Below, piece after piece: positions 21,185 through 32,699 of a stretch of 64,000 bases of DNA (the first letter of the stretch is position 1; each line of letters opens with the position of its first letter). The stretch is taken from positions 62,001-126,000 of the forward strand of contig JAOTOM010004839.1 in NCBI GenBank assembly GCA_034440615.1. The letters run 5' to 3'. The notes beneath the pieces are model-generated. The model had not been told where the DNA came from. It made no database searches and was given only the letters and a program-made list of their open reading frames with translations. This DNA comes from Ashinkailepas kermadecensis (taxonomy: Eukaryota > Arthropoda > Thecostraca > Neolepadidae). A program made the translations under genes and the position numbers.

Positions 21185-21640
21185 ATAATTTTGGTATATG
21201 GTGCGTTCCACGACAGATCGACAAAACATTTTCAAATTTGACACCCACTAAGTTCGTATTTGGAACGAAATCGGTATACAGGGTAGTCTTGTGCTCTGCA
21301 CATGTCTGAACAAGTTTTAGCTCAATCCGACCAACGGTTTCGGAGTTATAGCCTACGGTAGCATTTTGAGGTCACACAACAAGGGTATCTTTGGCGATAG
21401 ATATCTCATCGATAATGAAGATAAAGTGTGAGTTATGCATCTGTGAGAAGAACAATGATTAAAGAAAACACATCCGTGGTAAAATATCAACATTTCTCAC
21501 GTTTAACCTCGTGACCTCGTGACCTTCTGTGACCCCTAGCCAATTGAAATTGATAGATTTGATGGCAGAAATACAAACGGGCATGATTTGCTGCCATACA
21601 AAAATAAAATAAAAATGCGTTCTTGCTTTTAAACATCCCA
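21185..21640 (+). repeat. Interspersed repeat copy 4
   Basis: Landmarks shared with the 9.8- and 13.4-kb copies are GTTCCACGACAGATCGACAA (about 21,206), ACGGTTTCGGAGTTATAGCC (about 21,333), TTTTGAGGTCACACAAC and CCTCGTGACCTCGTGACC. The copy seems to end near 21,640. Confidence 0.6.
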
Positions 21641-21949
21641 TGTACGCGTCCGTTCTCCATGGTTCCTATGATGTTCCGAATTTCCGAACGGACGGATTTC
21701 GAGTAAGTTGTCTCCCATTCGAAAGCTACAGGGGATCGAACAATGAGATAAAGGATGGTGATATAAAAAACGTTTGCTTAACAAAACATTTTCACAACTT
21801 ATTGATGTAAGTCTTATAGTTTGCCTTAATAAACTTCACAAAGTTCATGGTCACCCACGGGGGCATCGCCACCGGGGGGGGGGCAGTGGGGGCAGTCGCC
21901 CCCTGCCGTGAGACTGGGGGACGCCGCCCCCTGAAATTTGAAGAGGCCC
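21641..21949. other. No gene recognised; short G-run region
   Basis: Includes a 10-G run at about 21,873-21,882 and an inverted GGGGGCAGT/CGCCCCCTGCCG segment. The segment at 21,860-21,935 could be a decayed transposon end, but a partner was not found. Confidence 0.3.
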
Positions 21950-23480
21950 CTATCTGGAAATGTACAGGAAAAAGGAATCTAATCAAATCCCTATGAGAGA
22001 CGTAAGACAGAGATTGGAAGGAGGCCCACTGGACGAAAAGGATGCCACCGAGAGGGGCAAGAAGCCACCCAGTTTAGACAAGAAGGCTTCCGATGGGTGG
22101 CAGGATATTCTTGATTTGGAAAACGAGGCCCCCAAGATGGAATAGGAGGCCCCTACAATAGCAAATAAGGACATATGATAGGAGAGATTTATCCGGACGC
22201 AAGAGGGAGCCCAAGATGGGTAAGAAGGTCTCCGCAGGAATGAGAGAAGGCCACTGAGACCTGCAAAAGGAGGCCCATACTTTGGAAGAGGAGGACACTC
22301 GGAGAGAAGATTTGTGACTAGGACGCAAACTCACCCTGCTAAGAGGATAATGAGGCTCCAAACACATATGAGGAGGCCTCCAATACGTGAGAGGAGGCCC
22401 CTAATCTGAGAAGGGAGTCACCTGGGAGAGGATAGGAGACCCCAGAAATCAAGAGAGTGCCAAAAATTGGCACGGAGACCCCCAGGATTGCAAAGGAGGG
22501 CCCAATACGGGAAGGGAGGCCCAAGAAAATGAGAGGAGGCCCTAAGACGGAAGAGAAAGCCAGTGGATATGAGATGAGGTTTCGGAGACGCAAAATCAGG
22601 CCCCAAAACCGGTAAGGTTCCACCAAGATAGAACAGGATGATCCAGAGACGTGGCAGGAAGCACCTAATTCGGAAGAGGACGACACAAGATTGGAAATGA
22701 GACCCCATAATGAACGAGGAGGCCCCTAAAATAGGAGAGAAAGGGCATTGGATAAGAGAGATGGCCCCCAGGCGGGAAAGAAGACTCCAAGACGGGTAAG
22801 AAGGTGCCCAGGAAATGACAAGGCCACTGAGATAGGAAAGGTTGCTTGCAATTTAGAAGAGGAGGCATCTGGGAGAGAAGAGGAGTCAACCAGGAGATAA
22901 GAGATGGGCAAAGATCCCTTAAGATGGGCAAAAATCGAATCAAAACGCAGAGCAGGAGGCCCCCAAAACGTGAGAAGAGGCCCCTAATTTGAACAAAGAC
23001 GGCCTCTAGAAGAGAAAAGGAGGCCCCTGCCGGACTCGAGAGGAATCCCTCAAGACGGAGTAGGCCTCCAGGACCGAATGAGGCCCCGAAGACCGGAAGG
23101 CGTTCCCAGGAAATGAGAGGAAGCCCTTAAGATGGGAGTGGTAGCAGGTATGGAAGAAGGTGAGGTTTCCAAAATTGAAGATCCCTCAAGACGAGTAAGG
23201 CTTTGCCAGGACAAATGAGGATACCCACGAGGCGTGGCAGGAGGCCTCTAATTTGGCAGACAATGTCCCTGGAACATGAGAGGAAGCCCCATGCCATGTT
23301 AAAGAGGCCCCAGGGTGTAAGAGGAGGCCATCCAAGACGGGAGATGAGGACCATTGCATATGGGGGAGGGCAGGACACCCGAGGAGACATCCAAAGCCGG
23401 TAAAGAGGTTCCAAGAAATGAGAAGAGATCCCTAAACCGCGAGGGGGGCCTATAATTTACAAGAAGAAGCCCCTAAGAAA
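21950..23480 (-). repeat. Degenerate GAGGCCCC minisatellite-like array
   Basis: About 40 loosely spaced units of 30-45 bp are built on GAGGCCCCNAANNNGRNAAGA. The core AGGAGGCCCCTAAT is recognisable at about 22,378, 22,715, 22,971 and 23,010, and is degraded elsewhere. Units vary in length and sequence far more than in a normal minisatellite, as if the array were old. Open frames across it come from composition. The reverse complement (GGGGCCTCCT) resembles the loose array at 52,640-54,070. Confidence 0.75.
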
Positions 23481-23484
23481 TAGT

Positions 23485-23835
23485 AGGAGTCGTGCCGGGT
23501 ACTTGAAAATCACGATATGAGCCCTAAAAGATCCGGCCGGGGCCACTGAAAATCACACTGAGCCTGTGGGTACTAAAAAGTCACGCCCGGACCATGAAAA
23601 TCACGCTAAGGACAGGGCAGGACGTACCGTGCCCCAGCAGTCTCATTGGGACCAAAACAAAAGAAGCCGGGGAAACGAAAAGCAATCCGGACATGGATAA
23701 TCACTCTGAGGCCCCAACAATGACGCCAAAAGTCCCCAAAACGTATTGGATCCCCAAAAAGTGTCAAGGCCGCTAAAGCTCGCGCTAGGGATCCAAGCAA
23801 ATGACGTCGGTGCCCAAAAGATCACATTACACTAA
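23485..23835 (-). repeat. Degenerate GCCCCNAAAATCACG array, copy 1
   Basis: Units of about 25-35 bp are of the type GGGGCCACTGAAAATCACAC or GGTACTAAAAAGTCACGCC. On the opposite strand this reads GCGTGATTTTCAGTGGCCCC, the same unit type as in the arrays at 35,326-35,985 (same orientation) and 38,530-41,280 (opposite orientation). Confidence 0.7.
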
Positions 23836-23844
23836 AAAAAAAGT

Positions 23845-24030
23845 TGGGTCGTGTAGGGCGGCGAGGTCGGGGGCGGGGTCGGTGTGGGGGGGGGGGAGAT
23901 AGGTGGGGGAGGGGTTGGTAGGGGTGTTTGTCTGGGGGGGGGGGAGTGGGAGGTGATAGGGGGGTTGGTTGGTTGGCTGGGGGTGTCTAGTTAAATCTGG
24001 GAGGGGGTCATAGGGGTTGTCTGGTCATGT
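23845..24030 (-). repeat. G-rich segment, inverted copy of 26,455-26,640
   Basis: GTAGGGCGGCGAGGTCGGGG, GAGATAGGTGGGGGAGGGG, TCTAGTTAAATCTGGGAGGG and GGTTGTCTGGTCATG match the reverse complement of 26,455-26,640. A third, direct copy lies at 35,145-35,325. Confidence 0.85.
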
Positions 24031-24136
24031 CGGACCACAGGGTCCTCTATAATTAACTTGAGTCTCAAGTCCATTCCTTTCTAGGTGAAATGTTATCCCC
24101 GGTTCCATATATAAATCAGCTTCCTGGGTTCAGTTG
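24031..24136 (+). repeat. Inverted repeat A, left arm (partner 32,593-32,699)
   Basis: GGACCACAGGGTCCTCTATA to CTTCCTGGGTTCAGTTG is the near-exact reverse complement of 32,593-32,699, with a handful of mismatches over 106 bp. In the right-hand copy this segment joins directly to repeat B; here the two are separated by about 2 kb containing the AG tracts. Confidence 0.85.
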
Positions 24137-24249
24137 CTCTGTACTATTAACCCGTACCATTTAAAGCAGGAGGAAGTCTCGTAGACACGTGGTGCTATGG
24201 TTTAGTGACCCAGTGCCCGGGGAGAACTCACGAGTTTACCCAGGCTAGC

Positions 24250-24373
24250 GGTTATTGCCGCATCACTTCCCAAGGTCAAGAATCCTCGACTCGGCGCCTT
24301 CGACCGGGTGACATGTTTGATCTGGAAACAGGTGTTTGGCGTTTGATTGGAGAGCGAGGTAGAGAGAGCGAGA

Positions 24374-24431
<58 letters not shown>

Positions 24432-24445
24432 AAGAGAAAGATGCT
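24250..24445 (+). repeat. (AG)n tract with duplicated flank, copy 1
   Basis: GAAACAGGTGTTTGGCGTTTGATTGGAGAGCGAG leads into about 75 bp of (AG)n. The same leader precedes the longer tract at 25,440, so leader and microsatellite were duplicated together. Confidence 0.85.
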
Positions 24446-25349
24446 TCTATGTGGATTCTGGGACGATCCAGTCCCCTTCCCCCTCCACAGTGACGCTCGA
24501 TTAGTGCCTGATATGTTTCTGGACGAAAGCCCCTTCTCCCTCCTTCCTGACCCAGAAAAGGTCGGATCAAGTCGTGTAGTGTGCCCCCTCCCCCCAAATG
24601 ATTTAGCTGCCCTTGACCCGTGTTTATTCTTCGTTCCAGCGAGACCAACCGGGTCGCCACCTGTACTGGGACCCTCGATACTTTTCGGCGTGAAGGAAGA
24701 ATGATAACCTGGTCTCTGTAATTCGCTTTTTCCATGCCCGTTTAAAGCTTACCCTTATGTGAATAAATGCCTGCACTGTCACGTCGCGCTGGTCTCTACG
24801 TCGGAGGTGTCCGAAAGTTTCGTGAGCATGGGAGGATGAATGTTCGTGACTAAAAGCTGAGCGAGTATGGAAGTGCTGCACGTCATTTAACGCCTGTTTG
24901 CCATTTCATTCTTGATAAATGCTTGGCTTGTGTAACATCCGCTATTTCAGGTTCAGTGCCGACATTTCCTCAGTAGCAACGGTTTAGTGTAATCTAAAAA
25001 TGTATTTGCTTCTTAGTTATTCTACACTTTTCTACTGTTTAGGTTCGCCTTGAGCATACCCGCAATGACAGTAACCGGATGCCCTCTGTCGAAAATGTGG
25101 GTCAGCAGTGCGAATGCGGTTTACCACTTATGGGATCTAACGTTACGTTCAGTCAAGGATGACATCAAGACCCTCATAAACCCGCCGGCACCAAACCCAT
25201 TGTCTGGTTGAATATGATGCAAATTACAATGTATATGCAGGTAAACACACTGAAATGGCGGATCTCTGATAAACAAAATGTCCATGTCGTGCGATACTCC
25301 CATTCACTACTGACTATTCGGGTTAACGGTTATGGTCTGTTCCCTCCAC
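24446..25349. other. No gene recognised
   Basis: Unassigned sequence between the two AG tracts, with short frames only. Confidence 0.4.
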
Positions 25350-25680
<331 letters not shown>

Positions 25681-26102
25681 GAGGGAAATACGGAGAAACA
25701 GAAGGACAGAGCGACAGTGGGGAAGAGACCGGGGGTATTCCCACCTTGACCGTAATCGATGAGTGACGTGGGGCCCCAGCAGATCTCCTAGGATACTTTA
25801 ATTCGCCATGGAAAGCAGGTGGTTATTTAGCATGTGGTGAGCCAGAAGACCTGCCCTCTGCATTTACGTCTTTCCAGAACCAGGTGGTCCTTCCGTCGTC
25901 TAAACTCGCATCAGTAATGGACGTGCGGGTTATGTATTCATTTCTACCATTCATTTCTAAACTATGTATAAACATTCATGTATCCTCCACAGCAACCTTG
26001 AGCCATGCATTTCTAAACTACAAACATTCATGTATCATCCACCAACCTTGAAACCATGCTCCATAATACCCTTGACCGTCACACCCTTCGTTCCTCCCTT
26101 TA
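25681..26102. other. No gene recognised; short duplication
   Basis: A 50-bp segment with TTTCTAAACTA, AAACATTCATGTATC and CCACCAACCTTG (or CCACAGCAACCTTG) is tandemly duplicated at 25,955-26,050. Nothing else was seen. Confidence 0.5.
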
Positions 26103-26309
26103 CCCTTCCCGGGGCTACCAATACCACCGCTGGCTGGGGCCATCACATACACAAAAAGACCGGTGGCGGACGGGTCACATTTTGGGCATGATGGGTGAAG
26201 GATACTTCGCCACTCCCTAGTCTGGTTCACTCACATTTCGCGCTGTCAGCTTCGTTTTCGCTGTCTGGCAGGGGTGGCCCAGTCGACCCGCACGTGAGCG
26301 AAATTCACA
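26103..26309 (+). repeat. Inverted repeat B, left arm (partner 32,383-32,589)
   Basis: About 205 bp from CCCTTCCCGGGGCTACC to GAGCGAAATTCACA is matched by the reverse complement of 32,383-32,589 at roughly 95% identity by eye. The two arms enclose 6.1 kb with the env-like remnant and several arrays. Confidence 0.9.
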
Positions 26310-26640
26310 TGGCCGCCGGCCGGTGGCCCAAGACCACTCAACCACTCCAGACTACTCCAAACTCAGACGACTGCTACTCAGACCAACCACTAGAGACCAA
26401 ACCAACCCCCACCTACCAACCCCTCTATTATCCCCCCCCCCTTTTCCCCTACCAAGACATGACCAGACAACCCCTATGACCCCCTCCCAGATTTAACTAG
26501 ACACCCTCAGCCCCCCCCTATCACCTCCCACTCCCCCCTCTCAGACAAACACCCCTACCAACCCCTCCCTCCACCTATCTCCCCCTCCCTCACACCGACC
26601 CCGCCCCCGACCTCGCCGCCCTACACTGGCGCCCTTAAAC
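26309..26640 (+). repeat. C-rich segment, direct copy of 34,990-35,325
   Basis: ATGGCCGCCGGCCGGTGGCC onward through CAACCACTCCAGACTACTCC and runs of C to CCGACCTCGCC is almost the same as 34,990-35,325. Its right half is also present inverted at 23,845-24,030. Confidence 0.9.
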
Positions 26641-26714
26641 GTGGGGTGACAAGTCTCTTCACTCACCATGAAGCCCATGGAACCAGCACAGACCGCCGAA
26701 CCCAAGGTAGAAGG

Positions 26715-27235
26715 ATGTCCAGGGGACTAAGAAGATCCCCAGTGTGGATCAAGAGGGATGTCCGCGGACTAGGAAGATCCCAGTGTGGATCAAGAGGGAA
26801 GTCTGCGGACTAGGAAGATCCCAGGGTGGATCAAGAGGGAAGTCTGCGGACTAGGAAGATCCCAGTGTGGATCAAGAGGGAAGTCTGCGGACTAGGAAGA
26901 TCCCAGTGTGGATCAAGAGGGAAGTTTGCGGACTAGGAAGGTCCCCAGTGTGGATCAAGAGGGAAGTCTGCGGGCTAGGAAGATCCCCAGTGTGGATCAG
27001 AAGGACGTCCAGGAGACTAAGAAGATTCCCCAGTGTGGATCAAGAGGGATGTCTGCGGACTAGGAAGATCCCAGTGTGGATCAAGAGGGAAGTCTGCGGA
27101 CTAGGAAGATCCCCAGTGTGGATCAAGAGGGAAGTCTGCCGGCTAGGAAGATCCCAATGTGGATCAAGAGGGAAGTCTGCGGGCTAGGAAGATCCCCAGT
27201 GTGGATCAAGAGGGAAGTATGGGGACTAGGAAGAG
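26715..27235 (+). repeat. 41-bp minisatellite, about 12 copies
   Basis: The unit is GATCCCAGTGTGGATCAAGA followed by GGGAAGTCTGCGGACTAGGAA. GTGGATC words fall at 26,744, 26,785, 26,826 and 26,867, then continue with occasional one-base shifts. It grades into degenerate copies (to about 27,500) with CCCCAAG and GAAGAGCC words. Confidence 0.9.
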
Positions 27236-28230
27236 CCCCAAGTCTGAATCAAAGAAAGGTAGGGAGACTAAGAAGAGTCCGAAGTTTGAAGGAGGCCCGG
27301 TAAGGAATGTCCTCGGTGAATTCAAGGGGAAGCATTGAGGAATATCTGAGCCCCAAAAGTAAATTCGGAGCCTTGGGAAAAACATGAGCCTCACAAGTAA
27401 ATTCAGAAGGGGAGCCTTGTGAAGAATATGAGCCCCAGTCGTGAGTAATAGAGAAGTGTATGGGCTATGAAGAGCCCCAACGGCAAATTCAGGGAAAAGT
27501 ATTAGAGTGCTGGCGTGTTGGCAATGATGAGTTGCAGGTACGAGTCAAGAGGAACGTCTGTGGGCGTCGGGAGGAAGCCCTCGGCTATACATAATGTGAT
27601 TAGTCTGTTGGAAAAGATCAAGTTTTGGGTGTGCATTAGGAGGCAAGCCGGTGAGCACCGTCGTGACTGAAACCGAAAGAAATAGCAAGTCCGTGGGAAC
27701 GGGAATCCACTCCAAGGATATGAAACACCACTACTGACGTCGAACGATCAGGGACGTTGGCCCATGGCTCCGCGTAAATACCATCAGGCCAGATAACGGC
27801 ACAATTCTACCACGGCTCACACGGCAGGACGTCCGATAACAACGGGTCAAAGGAGAGAAGCAGTGCATGGGATTGTCATAAACTACAATATGTCACCCGA
27901 GGGGAAACATGTCAGTGCTATCAAGCGACGGATGCTTCGCTGATACCGGCACAGGAACCACCGACGCCAACGCATCATGTCACCAGAAGGAATACCAGCT
28001 CAGCAAGCCTTTGTCGATTTCCCCTGTACCAAAGTTAAACTGAGGTCGGCAACCAGGTCATGTGAAATCCCCAGAACCTTCCACCCGGGAGCCCGACGCC
28101 ATCATAACATCACAGGCACATCTGAGCGCAGCTAGTCGGTCCCCTCAGCACTCGGCTCAGTGCGACCACCAATCAAAATTCAAGCAAAACAGGACCGTCT
28201 CACAAGGAAACACCTCAATCACCTCATTCA
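27236..28230. other. No gene recognised; degenerate repeat tail
   Basis: The first 250 bp look like decayed 41-bp units (GAGCCCCAA, AAATTCAG). The remainder is unassigned, with no coding family. Confidence 0.4.
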
Positions 28231-28231
28231 T

Positions 28232-29330
28232 CATCATCATCAGCACATCAACGGTAGCGCCGAGTGGGCTCTGCAGCACCCAAACTCTACCAACGGACTC
28301 GTCCGACGTCATCACATCAGGGACCTCATGACACCGGCTCTCGCATCTCAAAATCTGGAGACCAACCAGTCAACGGACATCAGCACATCAGCGGTAGCGC
28401 CGAGTGGGCTCTGCAGCACCGTCCGACGTCATCGCATCAGGGACCTCACGACACCGGCTCTCGCATCTCAAAATCGGGACACCAACCAGTCAACGGACAT
28501 CAGCACATCAACGGTAGCGCCGAGAGGGCTCTGCAGCACCCAAACTCTACCAACGGACTCGTCCGACATCATCAAATCAGGGACATCATGACACCGGCTC
28601 TCGCATCTCAAAATCTGGACACCAACCAGTCAACGGACATAAGCACACCAGCGGTAGCGCCGAGTGGGCTCTGCGGCACCCAAACTCTACCAACGGACTC
28701 GTCCGACGTCATCACATCAGGGACATCATGACACCGGCTTCCGCATCTCAAAATCTGGAGACCAGTCAACGGACATCAGCACATCAACGGTAGCGCCGAG
28801 AGGGCTCTGCAGCACCCAAACTCTACCAATGGACTCGTCCGATATCATCAAATCAGGGACATCATGACACCGGCTCTCGCATCTCAAAATCGGGACACCA
28901 ACCAGTCAACGGACATAAGCACACCAACGGTAGCGCCGAGTGGGCTCTGCGGCACCCAAACTCTACCAACGGACTCGTCCGACGTCATCACATCAGGGAC
29001 CTCATGACACCGGCTCCCGCATCTCAAAATCTGGAGACCAGCAACGGACATCAGCACATCAGCGGTAGCGCTGACTAGGTTCTGCAGCACCGTCCGACGT
29101 CATCACATCAGGGACCTCATGACACCGGCTCCCGCATCTCAAAATCTGGAGACCAGCAACGGACATCAGCACATCGGCGGTAGCGCCGAGTAGGCTCTGC
29201 AGCACCGTTCGACGTCATCACATCAGGGACCTCATGACACCGGCTCTGGCATCTCAAAATATCGAGACCAGTCAACGAACATCATAAGCACCCCAACGAA
29301 AGCGCCGAGTGGGCTCTGCTGCACCCCAAT
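28232..29330 (+). repeat. Tandem repeat with alternating 140/120-bp units, about 9 copies
   Basis: CGGTAGCGCC words fall at 28,252, 28,392, 28,512, 28,652, 28,788, 28,928, 29,062 and 29,178, with a decayed copy at 29,298. Long units contain a 20-bp module (CCCAAACTCTACCAACGGACT) between GCAGCAC and CGTCCGACGTCATCA. Short units lack it. The last copies drift and the array fades by about 29,400. Confidence 0.92.
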
Positions 29331-30063
29331 TCTACCAACGGACTCGTCGGACGTCATCAGGTCAGGGGACATCATGGCACCGGCTATCACATCTCAAAAT
29401 ATGGCGGCCCGGCATGCGACGCCATCACATCCCCCTAGGGATATCTGGACACAGTAGCGACCCCATCGGCGTTCGGCCCAGGGCGACCACCGACGGAATT
29501 TCAGCTATAGTCGCTAGACGTCAGCCGACGACCGAAGGAGTGTTCTCAGGACCAAAATACTCAACCGGCGAGACATCTGACGATTTTCCTCGGCGACACC
29601 GACACACCGACGGCCACATCATGCGGACCGGTAGAGCAACCGACACCAATCAGAGGATGTTATGCATGCACCAGCCCTGGCATCACCTTCAACGGGGTGC
29701 GTTCGGCATCGGAGATCATCAAATCATCACTCGGGAAGCTGTCTCCGGCCACTTCGTAAGTCCAGGCATCTGAAGTCATCACGACACCCCAGCAGACGGC
29801 TATTACGCGGATGTCCGATGCCAAGATCACCTCGGTTTAGTTCACACAGAGAGTGGAGCTACTTTGAGCACTGAGCATTGTTCCCAGAGGGAAGTACTCC
29901 CATGGACGCTGTCCCCCGAGGCAGGTGCTACCACGAGCGCTGTTAATGGGGATGGGGATAACGCCGAGAGCGCGGTCCACTACCGAACCGACACAACCCG
30001 CGCTTGACTTGGCGCGGAAATATCGAACCGACTCGGGCGTGACTGAAAATATGAGGCTCGTTG
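29331..30063. other. No gene recognised
   Basis: CA/CG-rich sequence with ATCTCAAAAT and CATCACATC words suggestive of very decayed copies of the preceding repeat. No gene signature. Confidence 0.4.
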
Positions 30064-30300
30064 ATTCCAGCTCGCCAAGTGCCAATGTTTGTCAGCTGAT
30101 GCCAGCTCGCCAAGTGGTCATGTCGGGCAGCTGATGATACCTTGTCAGGTAGTGATGTACGGCATCTGATGGCACCTCGTCAAAAGAAAATATGGGGCAG
30201 CTGAGGATATCTCGTCAGAGGAAAATATGGGGCCGCTGATCACACCTCGTCAGACGGTGGTGCCGGTCAGCTGATGACACCTCGCCAGAAGACAAATCAC
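30064..30300 (+). repeat. Degenerate 35-42-bp repeat, about 6 copies
   Basis: Units centre on CAGCTGATGACACCTCGTCAG, at about 30,095, 30,131, 30,167, 30,200, 30,234 and 30,269, with variable spacers such as AAAATATGGGG. Not coding. Confidence 0.75.
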
Positions 30301-30539
30301 GCGTCAAAAATAACAAACCATCAGAAGGAATGCATAGGTGCACAGAAGGAGCTGTGGGAAGTACAACAAAGATGGATGAAGCATGATCTGGACGGTGCTA
30401 TCAAAAATATCCGAAAGCTCCAGCATGACAGAGAAGCAGGACAAAGAGGAGATAGCCAGTTGCGGCAAGTACAGTGAAGTAACCGTTTGCGAGACCTTCA
30501 ATCCTTGAATAACCCCAAACGCGGAACGGTTGTTTGTAC

Positions 30540-31311
30540 AGCGCTTTCAGATATAACATTCCAGCCACAGATGTGTTCTACACCCGTCGCCTCTCCCGAC
30601 CCTCGCCTCACCTGTTCACCATTTCGGAAACCTCTTGGGCATACGTCTTACCTGGTAAATAGATCTTTGCCATCAGGTGCTCGGACGACGTTCGGCGGAC
30701 CATAACTCTCCAAGGCACTGGGGTGCTATCACTCCCTCTCGGATGCAGTGCTATGGACGACAACTTCATCGTGCCAGTCATCGGAAGCTCACAATTGGCA
30801 AAGTGGAAGTCTTCCATGTCAGTGACCTAACATCATTCAGCCACAGCCTAAATACAACTCACTTCCTCCAACCAATCCCTATGACAGATCCGATCCCTGA
30901 CAAGAACTTAGCCAAGCTCATCAGTGCCTTTCCATCTAAAACTTTAAACCCCACACCCCTGGCCAACATCCAGGACCAACTGAACAACTGGGCAGTACAA
31001 GCGGAGGTAGCGATTGGACCTCTGTTGCCGCCCTGCACGCTCCCACCTCCCTGGCCACCATACGCATACTGGCAACCCTCATCTTAATCAGCATCCTGGT
31101 CTGGAGGCATTGCCGCGCCCGACGACACCGGCCAGCATCGACAGGTCAGGTGGCGGTGGCGGTTCCCATTCTGGGCCCAGCTACCAAAGCGCCTCAACAG
31201 CCTACCACGCATCGAGACGCTCAGGACATGGACATTGCCCGGCGCGTGACTACATTCGAAGAGGCCCTCCGGAAGCTGCAGCAGGAACTGCAGATAATCA
31301 TGCATCTTCTC
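30540..31311 (+). pseudogene. Decayed env-like membrane protein of an LTR retroelement
   Basis: A plus frame at about 30,662-30,830 contains RCSDDVRR and GTGVLSLPLGCSA, wording reminiscent of the envelope-like protein of errantivirus/gypsy-type retroelements. A second frame continues through about 30,860-31,020. A third has a hydrophobic stretch (about 31,057-31,110, LATIRILATLILISILVW), a basic tail and a short amphipathic end before a stop at 31,309-31,311. This order (disulfide-rich ectodomain, single membrane span, short cytoplasmic tail) suits an envelope. It is split by at least two frameshifts and lacks a recognisable N-terminus. Identification is from memory of the family and needs a profile search; a host membrane protein is not excluded. 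Confidence 0.4.
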
Positions 31312-31665
31312 TGAGGGAACTCTGGAATACCGACCGGATGTATCCAGACCAACCAATGGACCAGCCATCTACGCGACCCGTGTTTGTGTGCGCTTGGAGT
31401 AAATTAAGACTGTGCGTATCATTCGTACAACATGACATCGTGTGTCTCTTATTGTCGCAGGACACAGTGTATGTAACTTCGCATAGAACCAATAGTGTGC
31501 CACATGTTGTGTTGTGGGGGCAGTGCTATGTGACGTTAATTAGACCGGTCCCATTACCAAAATAGTGGTAGGCTGTGCACGCGATGTATGCTTTAGATCT
31601 AGGAATGAGCGACGGAACCCAGGGGACCAATCTGGGAAAGGGGAAAGGAAGGAATTCAATGAGGT
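31312..31665. other. No gene recognised
   Basis: Unassigned sequence after the env-like remnant; a long terminal repeat could lie here but no second copy was found in the window. Confidence 0.3.
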
Positions 31666-31944
31666 GTGAACATGGTAGAACCTATCCCAGGATCACGAGG
31701 ACGCGATCTTCGAGGGAAGTCTGAATGTAAGACGGCTTACATTTTCAATACGGCGTTTTATGCGGTCGCCATGCGGCCCGACTACGCGAGACATACAGCC
31801 GCCGCGACCGGAAACCAGCGCCGCCGGGAGAAATTTGTGAAAAGCAAGCGCAAACACGAAGCCTACTCATCGCCGAAACGCCCACACCCTGTCAACAGCG
31901 GCGACTTGGTGCTGCTGCCAAAGCAAGCAATGACTTCCGCCTAG
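31666..31944 (+). other. Open frame with integrase-tail-like wording
   Basis: A 92-codon frame rich in Arg/Lys contains RRREKFVKSKRKHEAY and then VNSGDLVLLPK. GDLVLL preceded by a basic helical region recalls the C-terminal part of gypsy-type integrases. It lies downstream of the env-like remnant, which is the wrong order for gag-pol-env, so it would need a separate or rearranged copy. Weak evidence. Confidence 0.2.
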
Positions 31945-32019
31945 CCACAGGGTATCAGCCTGACCCAGTAGCCTAGAAGTAGCCACCGCTCTGGACAGCC
32001 GGAACCGCCAACCGCCAAT

Positions 32020-32105
32020 CAGCGGCCAGCAGTCGCCAGTCACCAGTCACCAGTTACCAGTCACCAGTCACCAGTCACCAGTCACCAGTCACCAGTCCCC
32101 AGTGT
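32020..32105 (+). repeat. Heptanucleotide repeat (CCAGTCA)n, about 11 copies
   Basis: Tandem CCAGTCA with a TTACCAG variant near 32,050. It ends in CCAGTCCCCAGTGTCACCAG. Confidence 0.9.
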
Positions 32106-32231
32106 CACCAGCCAGCACCATCAACCACCAGCCAGGCCACGGGGCACAAAGAGATGGCGTGCGTTGCCTGACGCCTGGGGCCGGCCGCTCCCAGGGGCGG
32201 CGCCATTTGTAAGCGCCACCCCGGGGAAGTG

Positions 32232-32342
32232 GACACACCACCCAAGGCAGTCGTCGGAGACACACCACCCAAGGCAGTTGTCGGAGGCAGACCACCCAAG
32301 AGCGTCGTTGGAGGCACACCACCCAAGAGAGTCGTCGAGACT
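32232..32342 (+). repeat. 27-bp tandem repeat, 4 copies
   Basis: The unit is CACACCACCCAAGGCAGTCG plus TCGGAGG, with drift to CAAGAGCGTCG and CAAGAGAGTCG. The 27-bp period keeps frames open, but no gene context supports coding. Confidence 0.8.
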
Positions 32343-32382
32343 CTGGTGAAGTGCAGTGAATGTGGACCATAATAAGTTAAAC

Positions 32383-32589
32383 TGTGAATTTCGCTCGCGT
32401 GCGGGTCGACTGGGTCACCCCTGCCAGACAGCGAAAACGAAGCTGACAGCGCGAAATGTGAGTGAACAAGACCGGGGAGTGACGAAGTATCCTTCACCCA
32501 TCATGCCCAAAATGTGACCCGTCCGCCACCGGTCTTTTTGTGTATGTGATGGCCCCAACCAGCGGTGGTATTGGTAGCCCCGGGAAGGG
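32383..32589 (-). repeat. Inverted repeat B, right arm (partner 26,103-26,309)
   Basis: Reverse complement of 26,103-26,309; see that entry. It is immediately followed by arm A, so the right side keeps the contiguous A+B order. Confidence 0.9.
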
Positions 32590-32592
32590 TGT

Positions 32593-32699
32593 ACAACTGA
32601 ACCCAGGAAGCTGATTTAATATGGAACCGGGGATAACATTTCACCTAGAAAGGAATGGACTTGATACTGAAGTTAATTATAGAGGACCCTGTGGTCCGT
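32593..32699 (-). repeat. Inverted repeat A, right arm (partner 24,031-24,136)
   Basis: Reverse complement of the 24.03-kb segment, from CAACTGAACCCAGGAAGC to CCCTGTGGTCCG. The contiguity with arm B shows that the left side was opened by an insertion of about 2 kb. Confidence 0.88.

Noticed and set aside
21950..22943. Minus-strand hydrophobic proline/leucine-rich frames
   Set aside because: Composition of the GAGGCCCC array creates them; several overlapping frames are open and none has a domain.
26715..29330. CRISPR-like repeat arrays
   Set aside because: Units are directly tandem with no unique spacers, and the window is clearly eukaryotic.
26103..32589. LTR pair flanking the env-like remnant
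   Set aside because: The two similar segments are inverted relative to each other, whereas LTRs must be direct repeats.
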